Positions 9,309 to 18,046 are shown, numbered from the stretch's first letter. The stretch is 64,000 nt of DNA from Bacteroidota bacterium (GCA_021155905.1 JAJNBG010000009.1:1-64000), one strand, 5' to 3'. Made by a program: numbers and translations. Notes: generated from the sequence alone by a model not told the origin.

Positions 9309-10958
9309 ATGAAATCACTTCAAACCATAAACGCTTATTTTATCAAGTATAAATGGCGTTTATTGATGGGAGCTTTATTTGTTGTCCTCTCAACATTATT
9401 TTCTATTTACCAGGGAGTTGTAGTCAGAAATGCCACGAATGAAATCGTTGACCTTATTGCGAACCACAGGCAGGTTGATTCCATGAAATTTATTATGTTT
9501 GGGTTAACGCTTCTGGGACTGGCATTAACCAGTGGTTTCTTTTTATTTCTCATGCGGCAAACCATCATTGTGATGAGCCGCCATATTGAATTTGACCAGA
9601 AAAATGAGATGTATGCTCACTACCAGACATTAGACGCTTCATTTTATAAGAATAACAGTACCGGTGACCTCATGAACCGCATCAGCGAAGATGTTGGAAA
9701 AGTGCGTATGTATACGGGCCCTGCCATTATGTACCTGATCAATACGTTTGCTACAGTGGTGATAGTGTTGGTATTTATGTTGCAGATTAACTGGCAGTTA
9801 ACCTTACTGGTTTTTACTCCTTTGCCTTTTTTGTCTTTTGTGATTTATAAAGTATCAGATCTTATTAATAAAAGAAGTACTGTTGTTCAGCAGGAATTGT
9901 CAAAATTAACCTCGCATGCCCAGGAAACCTTTTCTGCTATCCGGGTAATAAAAGCATATGCCAGGGAAAAACACTATATCGGTGAATTAGAGTCATTGAA
10001 TAGTAACTTTAAAAAACAGAATTTACGGCTGGCAATTGTGGAAGCCTTTTTTCAACCCGTTATGGTGTTGATGATTGGAGTGAGTGTTATTGCTACGGTT
10101 TGGTTAGGCGGACATTTAGTGATCAATAAAACGATTGAACCCGGAAATATCACCGAATTCATTTTATATGTCTATAAAATGACCTGGCCGTTTGCTTCTT
10201 TAGGTTGGGTAACATCTTTAGTCCAAAGAGCGTCTGCATCACAGACACGGATCAACGAGTTTTTAAATACAAGGCCGGATATTATCAATACACCTGAAGT
10301 TAAGCTGACGATCAATGGAGAAATTGAATTTAAAAATGTCGGCTTTGTTTATCCGGATAGCAAGATTGAAGCGCTTAAAAATCTGAACCTTAAAATCGAA
10401 AAAGGACAGACCATCGGAATTAAAGGACAGATCGGCGCCGGTAAATCTACCCTGGCCAATTTAATTACGCGTCTATACGATGCGACTTCGGGTGAAATTT
10501 ATATCGATAATCATCCGATAAAAAAAATAGATCTTTTTGAACTACGGAGAAGTATTGGATATGTGCCACAGGAAGTGTTTTTGTTTTCCGATACTATCCG
10601 GAATAATATTGCATTTTCAACCGGCCATCATTATACGGAGGAAGAAATTCACCAGGCAGCAAAAGATGCGGGCGTTTATGAAAACATCGTAGCTTTCCCG
10701 GATGCATTTGATACTGTTGTTGGTGAAAGAGGAATTACTTTATCAGGAGGACAAAAACAGCGTATCTCGATTGCCAGGGCCATTATCTCCAAGCCACAGA
10801 TTCTGATTTTTGATGATTGTTTATCGGCAGTAGATGTGGAAACAGAAGAATTGATTTTAAATAACCTGAAATCAATTATGAAAGGTAAAACATCTATTAT
10901 CATTAGCCACCGGGATTCCGCTTTACGCTATGCTGATAAGGTTGTAGTGTTGAGTTAG
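9309..10958 (+). CDS. ABC exporter half-transporter (fused membrane and ATPase domains), short C terminus
   Basis: 549 residues: a six-helix type IV exporter membrane domain (about 15-310, coupling region around 95-130) and an ATPase domain with Walker A GQIGAGKST (373-381), Q-loop VPQE, signature LSGGQ (478-482), Walker B ILIFDD (498-503) and H-loop His534. The position of the catalytic Glu is Asp503, as in degenerate sites of some MdlA/BmrC-like subunits. The protein ends at KVVVLS, about 25-35 residues earlier than most relatives, which continue past the H-loop region. The stop lies some 14 nt before a palindromic repeat that may have trimmed the gene. Substrate unknown; multidrug or lipid export is typical. 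No partner half-transporter is adjacent. Confidence 0.88.
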   Translation: MKSLQTINAYFIKYKWRLLMGALFVVLSTLFSIYQGVVVRNATNEIVDLIANHRQVDSMKFIMFGLTLLGLALTSGFFLFLMRQTIIVMSRHIEFDQKNEMYAHYQTLDASFYKNNSTGDLMNRISEDVGKVRMYTGPAIMYLINTFATVVIVLVFMLQINWQLTLLVFTPLPFLSFVIYKVSDLINKRSTVVQQELSKLTSHAQETFSAIRVIKAYAREKHYIGELESLNSNFKKQNLRLAIVEAFFQPVMVLMIGVSVIATVWLGGHLVINKTIEPGNITEFILYVYKMTWPFASLGWVTSLVQRASASQTRINEFLNTRPDIINTPEVKLTINGEIEFKNVGFVYPDSKIEALKNLNLKIEKGQTIGIKGQIGAGKSTLANLITRLYDATSGEIYIDNHPIKKIDLFELRRSIGYVPQEVFLFSDTIRNNIAFSTGHHYTEEEIHQAAKDAGVYENIVAFPDAFDTVVGERGITLSGGQKQRISIARAIISKPQILIFDDCLSAVDVETEELILNNLKSIMKGKTSIIISHRDSALRYADKVVVLS

Positions 10959-10965
10959 GATCTTT

Positions 10966-11045
10966 GTCTCCCTGAGCGGAGCCGAAGGGCGTTCTATTTT
11001 ATTGATGATAAATATTTTGAGTCTTCGACTCCGCTCAGACTGACA
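10966..11045. repeat. Palindromic interspersed repeat, family A copy 2
   Basis: Arms CTGAGCGGAGCCGAAG (10972-10987) and CTTCGACTCCGCTCAG (11023-11038) form an inverted repeat with a 35-nt loop and end in CTGACA, as in copy 1. The arm sequences are nearly identical between the two copies, but the loops are unrelated. It starts about 8 nt after the ABC transporter stop. Confidence 0.85.
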
Positions 11046-11065
11046 AAATATTTCTTAAGCGTTTC

Positions 11066-11602
11066 CTATCCTTTCAGTTTGATCAATGCGAATACAGAAT
11101 AATTAAGCATATCCATATAATTTGCATCCACACCTTCGCTTACAATGGTTTGTCCTTTATTATCTTCAATCTGTTTAACCCTGAAAATTTTCATTAAAAT
11201 CAAATCGGTTAAAGAACTAATGCGCATATCGCGCCATGCTTCTCCATAGTCATGATTTTTGTCCTCCATCAATTGTTTGGTTTGCAGGGCATATTTGTTG
11301 TACAATTGTTCCACTTCTTCATATGGTAATTCTACCCTGGCATCATCTTTTAATTCTAACTGAATCAAAGAAATAATGCAGTAGTTAATAATACCGATGT
11401 ATTCCCCGGTGATATCGTCAATAACCTTCTGAGTGCCTTTCTCTTCAATACTTTTGATGCGCTGAGCTTTAATGAAAATCTGGTCTGTTAGAGAGGTAGG
11501 TCTTAAATTTCGCCAGGCGGTACCGTAATCCTTCATCTTCTTTAAAAAAAGTTCTTTGCATAACTTAATGGCAGCGTCGTATTGTGAAGAAGTATTATTC
11601 AT
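11066..11602 (-). CDS. DUF1599 protein with two tandem domains
   Basis: 178 residues made of two homologous halves: KMKDYGTAWRNLRPTSLTDQ (first) and KNHDYGEAWRDMRISSLTDL (second), each followed by a helical segment with KAQRIKSIEE or KIFRVKQIED and a NY...LIQLE-like end. This is the DUF1599 family (also called nucleotide-modification-associated domain 1), short helical proteins whose biochemistry I do not know to be settled. In Bacteroidota it is often a divergent neighbour of folP, as here. It lacks a signal peptide and should be cytoplasmic. Confidence 0.85.
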   Translation of the reverse strand: MNNTSSQYDAAIKLCKELFLKKMKDYGTAWRNLRPTSLTDQIFIKAQRIKSIEEKGTQKVIDDITGEYIGIINYCIISLIQLELKDDARVELPYEEVEQLYNKYALQTKQLMEDKNHDYGEAWRDMRISSLTDLILMKIFRVKQIEDNKGQTIVSEGVDANYMDMLNYSVFALIKLKG

Positions 11603-11706
11603 TTGTCCTAATTTCTCGTTTGTCTAAATGTTTATTTATTTATAAAATTTTATTGCTACCTTGAACAGTAGTATTTTATAAACATTCGAACGCTAATTTA
11701 TAAATA

Positions 11707-12540
11707 ATGTATAAAACGTATTTAACAAATGGTAAACAATTGAGCTTTGAGAAGGCTCAGGTGATGGCTATTATTAATATTACGCCGGATAGTTTTTATG
11801 ATGGAGGTAAATTTTCATCGGTAACGGACATTATAAAAGATGCTGAAATGAAAATATACCAGGGAGCTAACATCATTGACGTTGGAGCCGCATCTTCCCG
11901 GCCTAAAGCACTATCGGTTACTGTAAAAGATGAGATTTTCCGGTTAAAAGAACCTTTGACTAAACTCAGGAAAGAGTTCCCGAAAATGTTGATATCCATT
12001 GATACGTATTTGTCAGAGGTGGCTCAGTTCGGTATTGACCATGGCGCGGATATTATCAACGATATTTCAGGTGGCGAACTGGATGATAAAATGATTGATG
12101 TGGTTGCCAAACATCAGATTGCTTATGTACTGATGCATATGCAGGGTACTCCTCAAAATATGCAGTTGAATCCTACTTATGAAAACGTGGTAAAAGAACT
12201 GGGCGATTTTTATAAAGGAAAAATAGATTATTGCAAGGCAAAAGGATTTGATAAACTGATCATCGATGTTGGTTTTGGTTTTGGTAAAACAGTAGAACAT
12301 AATTACGAGCTCTTAAAACATTTGCATGAATTTGCCGGTTTTGGATTTCCACTTCTGGTAGGACTTTCACGTAAGTCAATGATTAACCGGGTTATTCACA
12401 CGTCTCCCGTTACCGCTTTAAATGGTACAACTGTTTTGAATACCATTGCTTTACAGAACGGCGCTAAAATATTACGGGTACATGATGTGAAGGAAGCCAA
12501 ACAAGCCATTGACCTGTTTGAATTTTACAAGAGCGTTTAA
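11707..12540 (+). CDS. folP: Dihydropteroate synthase
   Basis: 277 residues, a TIM barrel that condenses p-aminobenzoate with 6-hydroxymethyl-dihydropterin pyrophosphate in folate synthesis. Diagnostic segments are MAIINITPDSFYDGGK, IIDVGAASSRP, SIDTYLSEVA, DIINDISGG, MHMQGTPQNMQ, DVGFGFGKTVEHNYELL and VGLSRKSMI, with the terminal RVHDVKEA. All substrate-binding motifs are intact. folA (dihydrofolate reductase) is 11 kb downstream. It converges with pdxJ, 3 nt apart stop to stop. Confidence 0.97.
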   Translation: MYKTYLTNGKQLSFEKAQVMAIINITPDSFYDGGKFSSVTDIIKDAEMKIYQGANIIDVGAASSRPKALSVTVKDEIFRLKEPLTKLRKEFPKMLISIDTYLSEVAQFGIDHGADIINDISGGELDDKMIDVVAKHQIAYVLMHMQGTPQNMQLNPTYENVVKELGDFYKGKIDYCKAKGFDKLIIDVGFGFGKTVEHNYELLKHLHEFAGFGFPLLVGLSRKSMINRVIHTSPVTALNGTTVLNTIALQNGAKILRVHDVKEAKQAIDLFEFYKSV

Positions 12541-12543
12541 AAT

Positions 12544-13260
12544 TTATTTTAATTGCCTTAAATACAATTGGATGGTGTTTTCCAAACCAAAGTAAAGGGA
12601 ATCGCTGATCAACGCATGCCCGATAGAAACCTCCAGGAGATTTTCAGTATGGTTTTTAAAATAAGCAAGATTTTCCAGGTTGAGATCATGTCCGGCATTC
12701 ACGCCCAAACCTAATTTATTGGCCAATTTTGAGGCCTCTGCAAACGGTTTAATCACTTTCGCTTTATCTTTTGTATAATGCCTGGCGTATTCTTCGGTAT
12801 ACAGTTCTATCCTATCTGTACCGGTTGTTTTAGCACCTTCAATCATTTTAAGATCCGGATCTACGAAAATGGAAGTCCGTATTCCTGCTTTTTTAAATTT
12901 CGCTATTATCCCGGTCAAATACTCCTTATTGGCTAAGGTATCCCAGCCATGATCAGAAGTTAACTGGTTATCACCATCCGGTACGAGAGTAACCTGTTCT
13001 GGTTTAACTTCCAATACAAGGTCTACAAATTTTTGAATTTTAGGATTTCCTTCTATGTTGAATTCAGTTTTTAATAATGGTCTTAGGTCATAAATATCCT
13101 GGTAACGAATATGTCTTTCATCAGGACGTGGATGGACCGTGATCCCTTCCGCGCCAAAGCGCTCAGCATCCATTGCTACTTGCAGAAGATTAGGTGTATT
13201 TCCCCCTCTCGAATTGCGAATGGTGGCTATTTTATTAATATTGACGGAAAGTTTTGTCAT
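12544..13260 (-). CDS. pdxJ: Pyridoxine 5'-phosphate synthase
   Basis: 238 residues, the family's normal length. PdxJ condenses 1-deoxyxylulose 5-phosphate with 3-amino-1-hydroxyacetone 1-phosphate to give pyridoxine 5'-phosphate. Motifs: [14 protein letters not shown] at the N terminus, [32 protein letters not shown], and [15 protein letters not shown] with EVSIGHALI. It lies 27 nt downstream of the DCC protein on the same strand and is probably the last gene of that operon. Confidence 0.97.
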   Translation of the reverse strand: MTKLSVNINKIATIRNSRGGNTPNLLQVAMDAERFGAEGITVHPRPDERHIRYQDIYDLRPLLKTEFNIEGNPKIQKFVDLVLEVKPEQVTLVPDGDNQLTSDHGWDTLANKEYLTGIIAKFKKAGIRTSIFVDPDLKMIEGAKTTGTDRIELYTEEYARHYTKDKAKVIKPFAEASKLANKLGLGVNAGHDLNLENLAYFKNHTENLLEVSIGHALISDSLYFGLENTIQLYLRQLK

Positions 13261-13287
13261 GGTGTAAAATTAAAATTAAAAACGTGT

Positions 13288-13698
13288 TTACAAAAAACGT
13301 TTGTTTAATTCCGCATTTGGAACCATACAATTGTCTTTTTTTCCAAACCATTTGTATCGGTTTCTGGCAATAAAATCATACACGCTGTTTCTTATAAACG
13401 TCGGAACAATCATAAATCCAAACGCCAGAGGATAAGCTCCTTTTAAATGTTTTGCCAGGCGAAGTGCAGCGGAAGATTTAACATAGGCTTTGTTATCCTC
13501 TATTAATACAAGGCTATCTGTCTTTTTGGGGTCGATGGAATATTCATTCATTAATTCAATGCCAACCGGTGACTGAAGGGATGCGAAATAGAGATTTGAT
13601 TTTTTTTCATGATCCAAAACAAATTGAACGGAAGAGTGGCACAGATTACAGTATCCGTCAAAGAGTAGAATCGTTTTATCTTTTAATTCGCTTTTCAT
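13288..13698 (-). CDS. DCC-family (DUF393) thiol-disulfide oxidoreductase-like protein
   Basis: 136 residues. The N-terminal LLFDGYCNLCHSSVQFVLDH has the DGxCxxC motif of the DCC family, followed by FASLQSPVG, then DSLVLIEDNKAYVKSSAALR and the C-terminal YDFIARNRYKWFGK, all standard for this family. It is a thioredoxin-fold-like protein thought to act in thiol redox reactions; no substrate is known. It is cytoplasmic, without a signal peptide. Its ATG overlaps the beta-propeller stop (TAATG), indicating translational coupling. Confidence 0.9.
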   Translation of the reverse strand: MKSELKDKTILLFDGYCNLCHSSVQFVLDHEKKSNLYFASLQSPVGIELMNEYSIDPKKTDSLVLIEDNKAYVKSSAALRLAKHLKGAYPLAFGFMIVPTFIRNSVYDFIARNRYKWFGKKDNCMVPNAELNKRFL

Positions 13699-15161
13699 TA
13701 TGGTCGCACAGCAACAGAATAAGGATCTGATGCAATTTCGGTTTTTTTGTTTAGTAATTCCATTGTACTAATTTTGAAATAATTTACAAAGCCATTTCGC
13801 CCGCATGTTCCACTGTGATGTGGAATAGGACCGCCTGATGAAATGTTTCTGCTGGCAACAATCAAAAAACCGTTTGTTTCGTCAATAGCCAAACCATGCG
13901 GCTGGTAGCCAACAGGGAAGTTGGCTGCCTGATAGGTGGACATGTCGATTACAGTCACGCACCCTTTGGAATTGATGCCGGTTCCGGGTTCATCCTGGCA
14001 GGAAACATAAAGTTTGTTTTTTGAAACGCTTTTAATGATTTCCAACGGGTATTGTCCTGTTGGAATACTCTGGATCAATACATCTCCTGCTGTGCTCATT
14101 ACTTTCACTTCATTGGATTTTTGGCAGGTTACAAAATAGTAAGCGCCATCCGCTGAAAAAATAATTTCATGAGGATCAAGAGAGGAGGTCTGATTTGGAA
14201 GAGATGATCCATCCAGGGTGACTTCATTAAAGCCGTTTAAAGCTGTATCAATTTTATAAATGTAGTTTCCGGTTTGGCGGGTAATGTATACTGTGTCATT
14301 TGTGCTGTTTAAAGCTACGCCGTGCGCATCGCTAAAATTACCACCACCAACATTGTTGATTAGAGTCATCGTTTCAAGATTGACTACCGCTAAACGGCTG
14401 CTGGTTTGCCAGGAAACACAATAAGCTTTTTTGCTATCATTACTAATCACCATCGTGTTCCAGTTTTGAGCAGAACCAAGGGTTACCTGTGACACAAAAC
14501 TATCATCGGATGTTCTGAATTTCTGCAAGATATTATTAGCAACAAAAATGACATACCAGTATTGCCCATCTGGTGACACACGTATCATGTGGGGACTTTC
14601 AGCTGCATTGGCACTATTTCCTACCGTAATATATCTGATTGGTAATTTGGTAGCTGCGTCAAAAACAGTCACTACATCACATCCCTGGTTCAATACATAG
14701 TATTTTTTACGATCGGGATTGTCGGACCACATGATATTTCCATTGATATCCGGAGCGCCATTGTCGATCCAGCTTTTAATGGTTTGCACCTCTTCTCTGC
14801 TCAAGGCGGCACCATTTAACGGCATTCTGGGCGAGTTGACCGGGCCGAGATCACTATAGGTATTTATATAATAGCATAAAGAGGAGAAATCACTCCGGTA
14901 TGGAACAACCGGGGAACCATTATCTGAGCCAAGAAATAAACTGGCATAGGAAGTTAGGTTTAATCCATCTGCGGCCTCATAACTTTGGTCATTATGACAT
15001 CCCGGAGTCGCGCATTTATATGTGATGATCTTTCCTATTTCAGTTGGGTAATTCCCAAAAGTAGGGGGAGCAGAATCTTTGGTACAGGCCAGCAAAAAAA
15101 TAAATAAAAAGGACGCAACGACAAAGCTTAAATGTCTTCTTATTTTTAATTTTTTGAGCAT
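13698..15161 (-). CDS. Beta-propeller lipoprotein with cytochrome c-like N-terminal domain
   Basis: 487 residues from the ATG at 15161. The longer reading frame to 15281 is rejected because it has no signal sequence and runs into the DUF1415 gene, whereas MLKKLKIRRHLSFVVASF followed by LFIFLLACTKD is a clear lipoprotein signal. Residues about 25-130 resemble a small cytochrome-like domain with CATPGCHND (CX4CH in place of CXXCH) and SWIDNGAP. Residues 140-487 form YVTN/YncE-type seven-bladed propeller repeats (for example GQYWYVIFVANN, GAYYFVTCQKSNEVKVMS). It is probably anchored at the outer membrane; ligand and electron-transfer role are unknown. It is coupled to the DCC gene downstream. 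Confidence 0.82.
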   Translation of the reverse strand: MLKKLKIRRHLSFVVASFLFIFLLACTKDSAPPTFGNYPTEIGKIITYKCATPGCHNDQSYEAADGLNLTSYASLFLGSDNGSPVVPYRSDFSSLCYYINTYSDLGPVNSPRMPLNGAALSREEVQTIKSWIDNGAPDINGNIMWSDNPDRKKYYVLNQGCDVVTVFDAATKLPIRYITVGNSANAAESPHMIRVSPDGQYWYVIFVANNILQKFRTSDDSFVSQVTLGSAQNWNTMVISNDSKKAYCVSWQTSSRLAVVNLETMTLINNVGGGNFSDAHGVALNSTNDTVYITRQTGNYIYKIDTALNGFNEVTLDGSSLPNQTSSLDPHEIIFSADGAYYFVTCQKSNEVKVMSTAGDVLIQSIPTGQYPLEIIKSVSKNKLYVSCQDEPGTGINSKGCVTVIDMSTYQAANFPVGYQPHGLAIDETNGFLIVASRNISSGGPIPHHSGTCGRNGFVNYFKISTMELLNKKTEIASDPYSVAVRP

Positions 15162-15219
15162 AGAATAAAGGTACGAAAGCCTTTTGTTATTAGAAATACA
15201 AATTATTAAAAATAAAGAA

Positions 15220-15765
15220 TTACATGCATGCCGAGCGGAGCAATTGCATGTATTGTAACCCTCTTTGTCTGGCAAACTCAATATTGTCCTGTGGGATTTT
15301 TTCAGGATGAGGGTAGAGGCTAAGGGCTTTGGTTAAACTGTCTTCTCTTAATATATGCAGCATAGGATATATAGAGCGGTTGGTATAATTCGCAGGATCT
15401 TCGTTATTCGAGCCTTCGAAACAATAATCCGGATGAAAACTGGCAATCTGGTAAATGCCATCAAAGTCTTCCTGTACCAAAAGATTGTCTGCTGCTTCAA
15501 CAAGATCCAGGTAATCATCAAAATTTTTGAAGTCCTGGGAAAGAATGATAAAGCTCGTTTCTGTTTCCGGGTCAGTTTCCAAATAAAGTAATTCTTCTTT
15601 TAAAGCATCCAGGCATTGATCCATATCAATATTAGATTTTACGATATAGCGGACGCTTTTTTTCAATATTGCTTTCGCAGCAAAGGGGCAAAAATTGCAG
15701 TCAATGACAACGGATTTGATCCAGTTGGTTGTTTGTTCTATTATTTTTTCAGGACTCAGGACCAT
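15220..15765 (-). CDS. DUF1415 protein
   Basis: 181 residues matching the DUF1415 family: it starts SPEKIIEQTTNWIKSVVID, then CNFCPFA near residue 25, and contains SFHPDYCFEG and NRSIYPMLHIL with a C-terminal PHPEKIPQDNIEFARQRG. No biochemical function is established. The conserved CxxCPF and HP motifs suggest a metal or redox site, which is inference. It starts 10 nt after the DUF218 gene stop on the same strand, so the two are probably co-transcribed. Its last codons overlap the promoter region of the propeller gene and contain a short inverted repeat (TACATGCA/TGCATGTA). Confidence 0.88.
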   Translation of the reverse strand: MVLSPEKIIEQTTNWIKSVVIDCNFCPFAAKAILKKSVRYIVKSNIDMDQCLDALKEELLYLETDPETETSFIILSQDFKNFDDYLDLVEAADNLLVQEDFDGIYQIASFHPDYCFEGSNNEDPANYTNRSIYPMLHILREDSLTKALSLYPHPEKIPQDNIEFARQRGLQYMQLLRSACM

Positions 15766-15775
15766 AGTAATTTGT

Positions 15776-16495
15776 TTATTTTTCTTGTCGTTTCAATCTT
15801 TTTGCCTTGCGAATAGCCACTTTTACTTTATGGCCGCGCGTACCTCTTAGTCTTTTTAATAGACCTTCTCTTTTAACTATTGACACAAAATTATTTACAA
15901 ATGCGGTACTCTCATCGATTGGTTTTAATTCGATATCCATTTTTTTTAAACTATCATCAACGATTGGAATAAAGTCCAGATCTAATTTAAATTTTCGTTT
16001 AACCGGTTTCATGAAACTGGTCTGCGCGCTTTCCGATGCAAATGCAATGGATTTAAACCCCAGATCTTTGGCTTTCAGATAAGAGTAGTATAAATTTTCC
16101 GTTGTATGTTCTGCATTGGTTTCAATAAAAATATTTTCATTTTTGACTCCTAATTGCAATGCAAATAGTCGCATAACTTCTGACTCGATGTACGGTGTAT
16201 AGACGGCAGATCCTGAAAAAATAATATTTTTCACGTACCCGTTGCGATAAAGATAATAGGCCCATTTTATTCTGTGTTCGAGTACGATATTCACTTTCCC
16301 TGAGTCATGTGGGTAACCAGGAACGATCACCGCATCATATGGTTTTTTGTCACAAGCTGTTTCAAAACAAGCGATTGGGTCTGTATAGAATAAGTTGTAA
16401 TACCAACCACAGCTATTAAAGCCTATAGACAATAGGCAAGAAGCACCGATGAAAAAAAAGGTCCTGATAGATTTATAAGATTCATATAATTTCAT
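15776..16495 (-). CDS. DUF218 (SanA/YdcF/ElyC-like) membrane protein
   Basis: 239 residues. One N-terminal hydrophobic segment (FFFIGASCLLSIGFNSC) is followed by a DUF218 domain: YDAVIVPGYPHDSG, WAYYLYRNGYVKNIIFSG, then ESEVMRLFALQLGV, ETNAEHTTENLYYS and IAFASESAQTSFM. The family (SanA, ElyC, YdcF) is linked to envelope integrity in proteobacteria, with no agreed enzymatic activity. The basic C terminus (RGHKVKVAIRKAKRLKRQEK) is cytoplasmic or RNA/lipid-contacting by composition only. A perfect -7 box TAGTTTTG (16503-16510) ends 7 nt before the ATG. Gene 1 of a probable operon with DUF1415. Confidence 0.85.
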   Translation of the reverse strand: MKLYESYKSIRTFFFIGASCLLSIGFNSCGWYYNLFYTDPIACFETACDKKPYDAVIVPGYPHDSGKVNIVLEHRIKWAYYLYRNGYVKNIIFSGSAVYTPYIESEVMRLFALQLGVKNENIFIETNAEHTTENLYYSYLKAKDLGFKSIAFASESAQTSFMKPVKRKFKLDLDFIPIVDDSLKKMDIELKPIDESTAFVNNFVSIVKREGLLKRLRGTRGHKVKVAIRKAKRLKRQEK

Positions 16496-16563
16496 GGTTA
16501 TTCAAAACTAGTTAATTTTAAGAATTTAATAGTATTAAAATATTATAAATACCTTTATCAGTA

Positions 16564-17034
16564 ATGAAATCAAATACTCTCATTTATACTGACGGTTCCT
16601 GTCACACGCAACTATGTCTGGGTGCCTGGGCAGCAGTTATTTTAGTAAATGATGAAAAAATAATCCTTAGTGGAAAGGAATCCGATACGACCCATAACCG
16701 AATGGAGATACAGGCAGTAATCCAATCTATTTTGTACGTGAAAAATAATTTTAAAGACGTAAAGAACATACATATTGTTTCAGATAGTCAATACGTGGTT
16801 GGGTTAATTGACAGGCAAGCAAAATTTATTGCAGGGAAATTCCTGACGAAGTCGGGAAACGACATTCGTAATAAAGATCTGGTAAAAGGATTCCTTGAAC
16901 TTGTTTCGTCAATGGATATTCGATTTGAGAAGATCAAGGCCCATCAGAAGGCAACGGAGGTTATCAATTACAATATAGAGGTGGATAAGATTTGCAGGCA
17001 GCTCGTAAGAGAGTCGGTAAAGCAAGATGCTTAA
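16564..17034 (+). CDS. rnhA: Ribonuclease HI
   Basis: 156 residues with the full RNase H catalytic set at nearly E. coli numbering: Asp10 (YTDGS), Glu48 (NRMEIQ), Asp74 (VSDSQYV) and Asp141 (IEVDKIC), plus His127 (KAHQK). It cleaves the RNA strand of RNA-DNA hybrids (R-loops, primers) in the cytoplasm. The N terminus after YTDGSC lacks the usual GNPGPGG stretch and reads HTQLCLGAWA, so the handle region differs from classical RnhA. A near-consensus -7 box (TACCTTTA, 16550-16557) ends 6 nt before the ATG. It converges with the CDP-alcohol phosphotransferase gene. Confidence 0.92.
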   Translation: MKSNTLIYTDGSCHTQLCLGAWAAVILVNDEKIILSGKESDTTHNRMEIQAVIQSILYVKNNFKDVKNIHIVSDSQYVVGLIDRQAKFIAGKFLTKSGNDIRNKDLVKGFLELVSSMDIRFEKIKAHQKATEVINYNIEVDKICRQLVRESVKQDA

Positions 17035-17055
17035 ATTCATAGTTGAAAGCGAATA

Positions 17056-17649
17056 TTATTTGCTTTTTCGCCTTTTTAAAATCCAATAAATTCCTTTCAC
17101 GTTTGCTTCCCATTTTGGCAACATCAGGATCATAATTATTTCTTCGATAAGGTTAAGCCCGGTAATAATTGCGGCTGTATAAAACAGAAGGTAAATGGGC
17201 TCGATGATAAAGAATAACAGAATAAAAAAAGATCCCTGGAGTATAGCGGCAATCTTGGCGAGATAAGTGTGAAAACTCGTCATTTTTTTATATCGAACAA
17301 ACGCCAAAATATTTTGAACAATAAATAATCCTAAAAGAATTCCTAAAGGAATTATTTCTTCGACAATAAATTGAAACTTAAAAACAAATACACCGATAAT
17401 GGCGGCAACTATCGTGAGATCATCCGCAATTGAATCCAATTTGGAACCTATTACGCTTGTGGCATTGAAACGTCTTGCTAAATATCCATCAATCACATCT
17501 GTCAGGAAGCTGATACAGAGCATCCATTTAAATACATCCAGGTTTCTGGTAAACGCCAGGTACGCTAATACAGGAGCGGTAATAATCCGATAGATCGAAA
17601 TACCATTGACTATTTTGTAGCTGAGTTTTTGCATTGAAATTAATCTCAT
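17056..17649 (-). CDS. CDP-alcohol phosphatidyltransferase family membrane protein
   Basis: 197 residues with the complete CDP-OH-P signature Dx2DGx2ARx8Gx3Dx3D, seen as DVIDGYLARR followed by FNATSVIGSKLDSIADD. These integral membrane enzymes transfer a phospho-alcohol from a CDP-alcohol to an acceptor, as in phosphatidylglycerophosphate, cardiolipin or phosphatidylserine synthesis. About five to six hydrophobic segments are visible. Which phospholipid is made cannot be decided. An alternative start at the ATG at 17634 (MQKLSYK) is equally plausible and fits relatives slightly better. Confidence 0.85.
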   Translation of the reverse strand: MRLISMQKLSYKIVNGISIYRIITAPVLAYLAFTRNLDVFKWMLCISFLTDVIDGYLARRFNATSVIGSKLDSIADDLTIVAAIIGVFVFKFQFIVEEIIPLGILLGLFIVQNILAFVRYKKMTSFHTYLAKIAAILQGSFFILLFFIIEPIYLLFYTAAIITGLNLIEEIIMILMLPKWEANVKGIYWILKRRKSK

Positions 17650-17910
17650 TTAATAAAACCACACAAAACACCTCTCTTTTGCATTGATATTCTACAATAT
17701 TTTAATTTTTTGACCCGTGTATCAAAACTAATAATTTTCGTGATTTTTTTTAGAACAGAATATTGCAAATACCTATTGATTTAATATTCCACGCACTAAG
17801 AAGTTATTGACGTGTTGTAAAAAACTGATGAACGCTTACATTGATATGATAAAAGCCCTGACGTAGCGATTCGAAAAAAAGAATTACAATAAATGTGATT
17901 AGATTTTTAT
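17650..17910. other. Intergenic AT-rich stretch without recognisable gene
   Basis: Together with the terminator that follows, this makes a gap of about 320 bases between a leftward gene and the leftward tRNA. I find no reading frame above 30 codons, no repeat copy and no convincing promoter; it is the upstream region of the CDP-alcohol phosphotransferase gene. Confidence 0.5.
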
Positions 17911-17950
17911 CAATAAAAAAGCCCTTAAAAATTAATTTAAGGGCTTTCTA
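17911..17950 (-). terminator. Intrinsic terminator of tRNA-Lys
   Basis: Arms AAAGCCCTTAAA (17918-17929) and TTTAAGGGCTTT (17936-17947) are a perfect 12-bp inverted repeat with a 6-nt loop. Read on the minus strand, it is followed by a run of T, so it ends leftward transcription from the tRNA gene about 27 nt earlier. Confidence 0.85.
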
Positions 17951-17973
17951 AAACCGAAAACTGAAAATTCTTG

Positions 17974-18046
17974 TGATCCTGCTGGGACTCGAACCCAGGG
18001 CCCATACATTAAAAGTGTATTGCTCTACCAGCTGAGCTACAGAATC
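17974..18046 (-). tRNA. tRNA-Lys (anticodon TTT)
   Basis: The minus strand folds as a 73-nt cloverleaf: acceptor GATTCTG paired with CAGGATC (one G-T), D arm AGCTCAGCTGGTAGAGCA, anticodon stem ATACA/TGTAT with loop CTTTTAA giving anticodon TTT, and T arm CTGGGTTCGAGTCCCAG. The discriminator base is A. No CCA is encoded (the next bases are CAA), so it must be added afterwards. It has its own strong promoter and terminator and is a single-gene unit. Confidence 0.97.

Noticed and set aside
15221..15252. Inverted repeat TACATGCA/TGCATGTA as a terminator or operator
   Set aside because: It lies in the last codons of the DUF1415 gene, has no T run and seems explained by coding plus chance.
15161..15281. 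N-terminal extension of the propeller lipoprotein by 40 residues
   Set aside because: It overlaps the DUF1415 coding region, places Cys-rich sequence before a perfect lipoprotein signal peptide and has no start signal.
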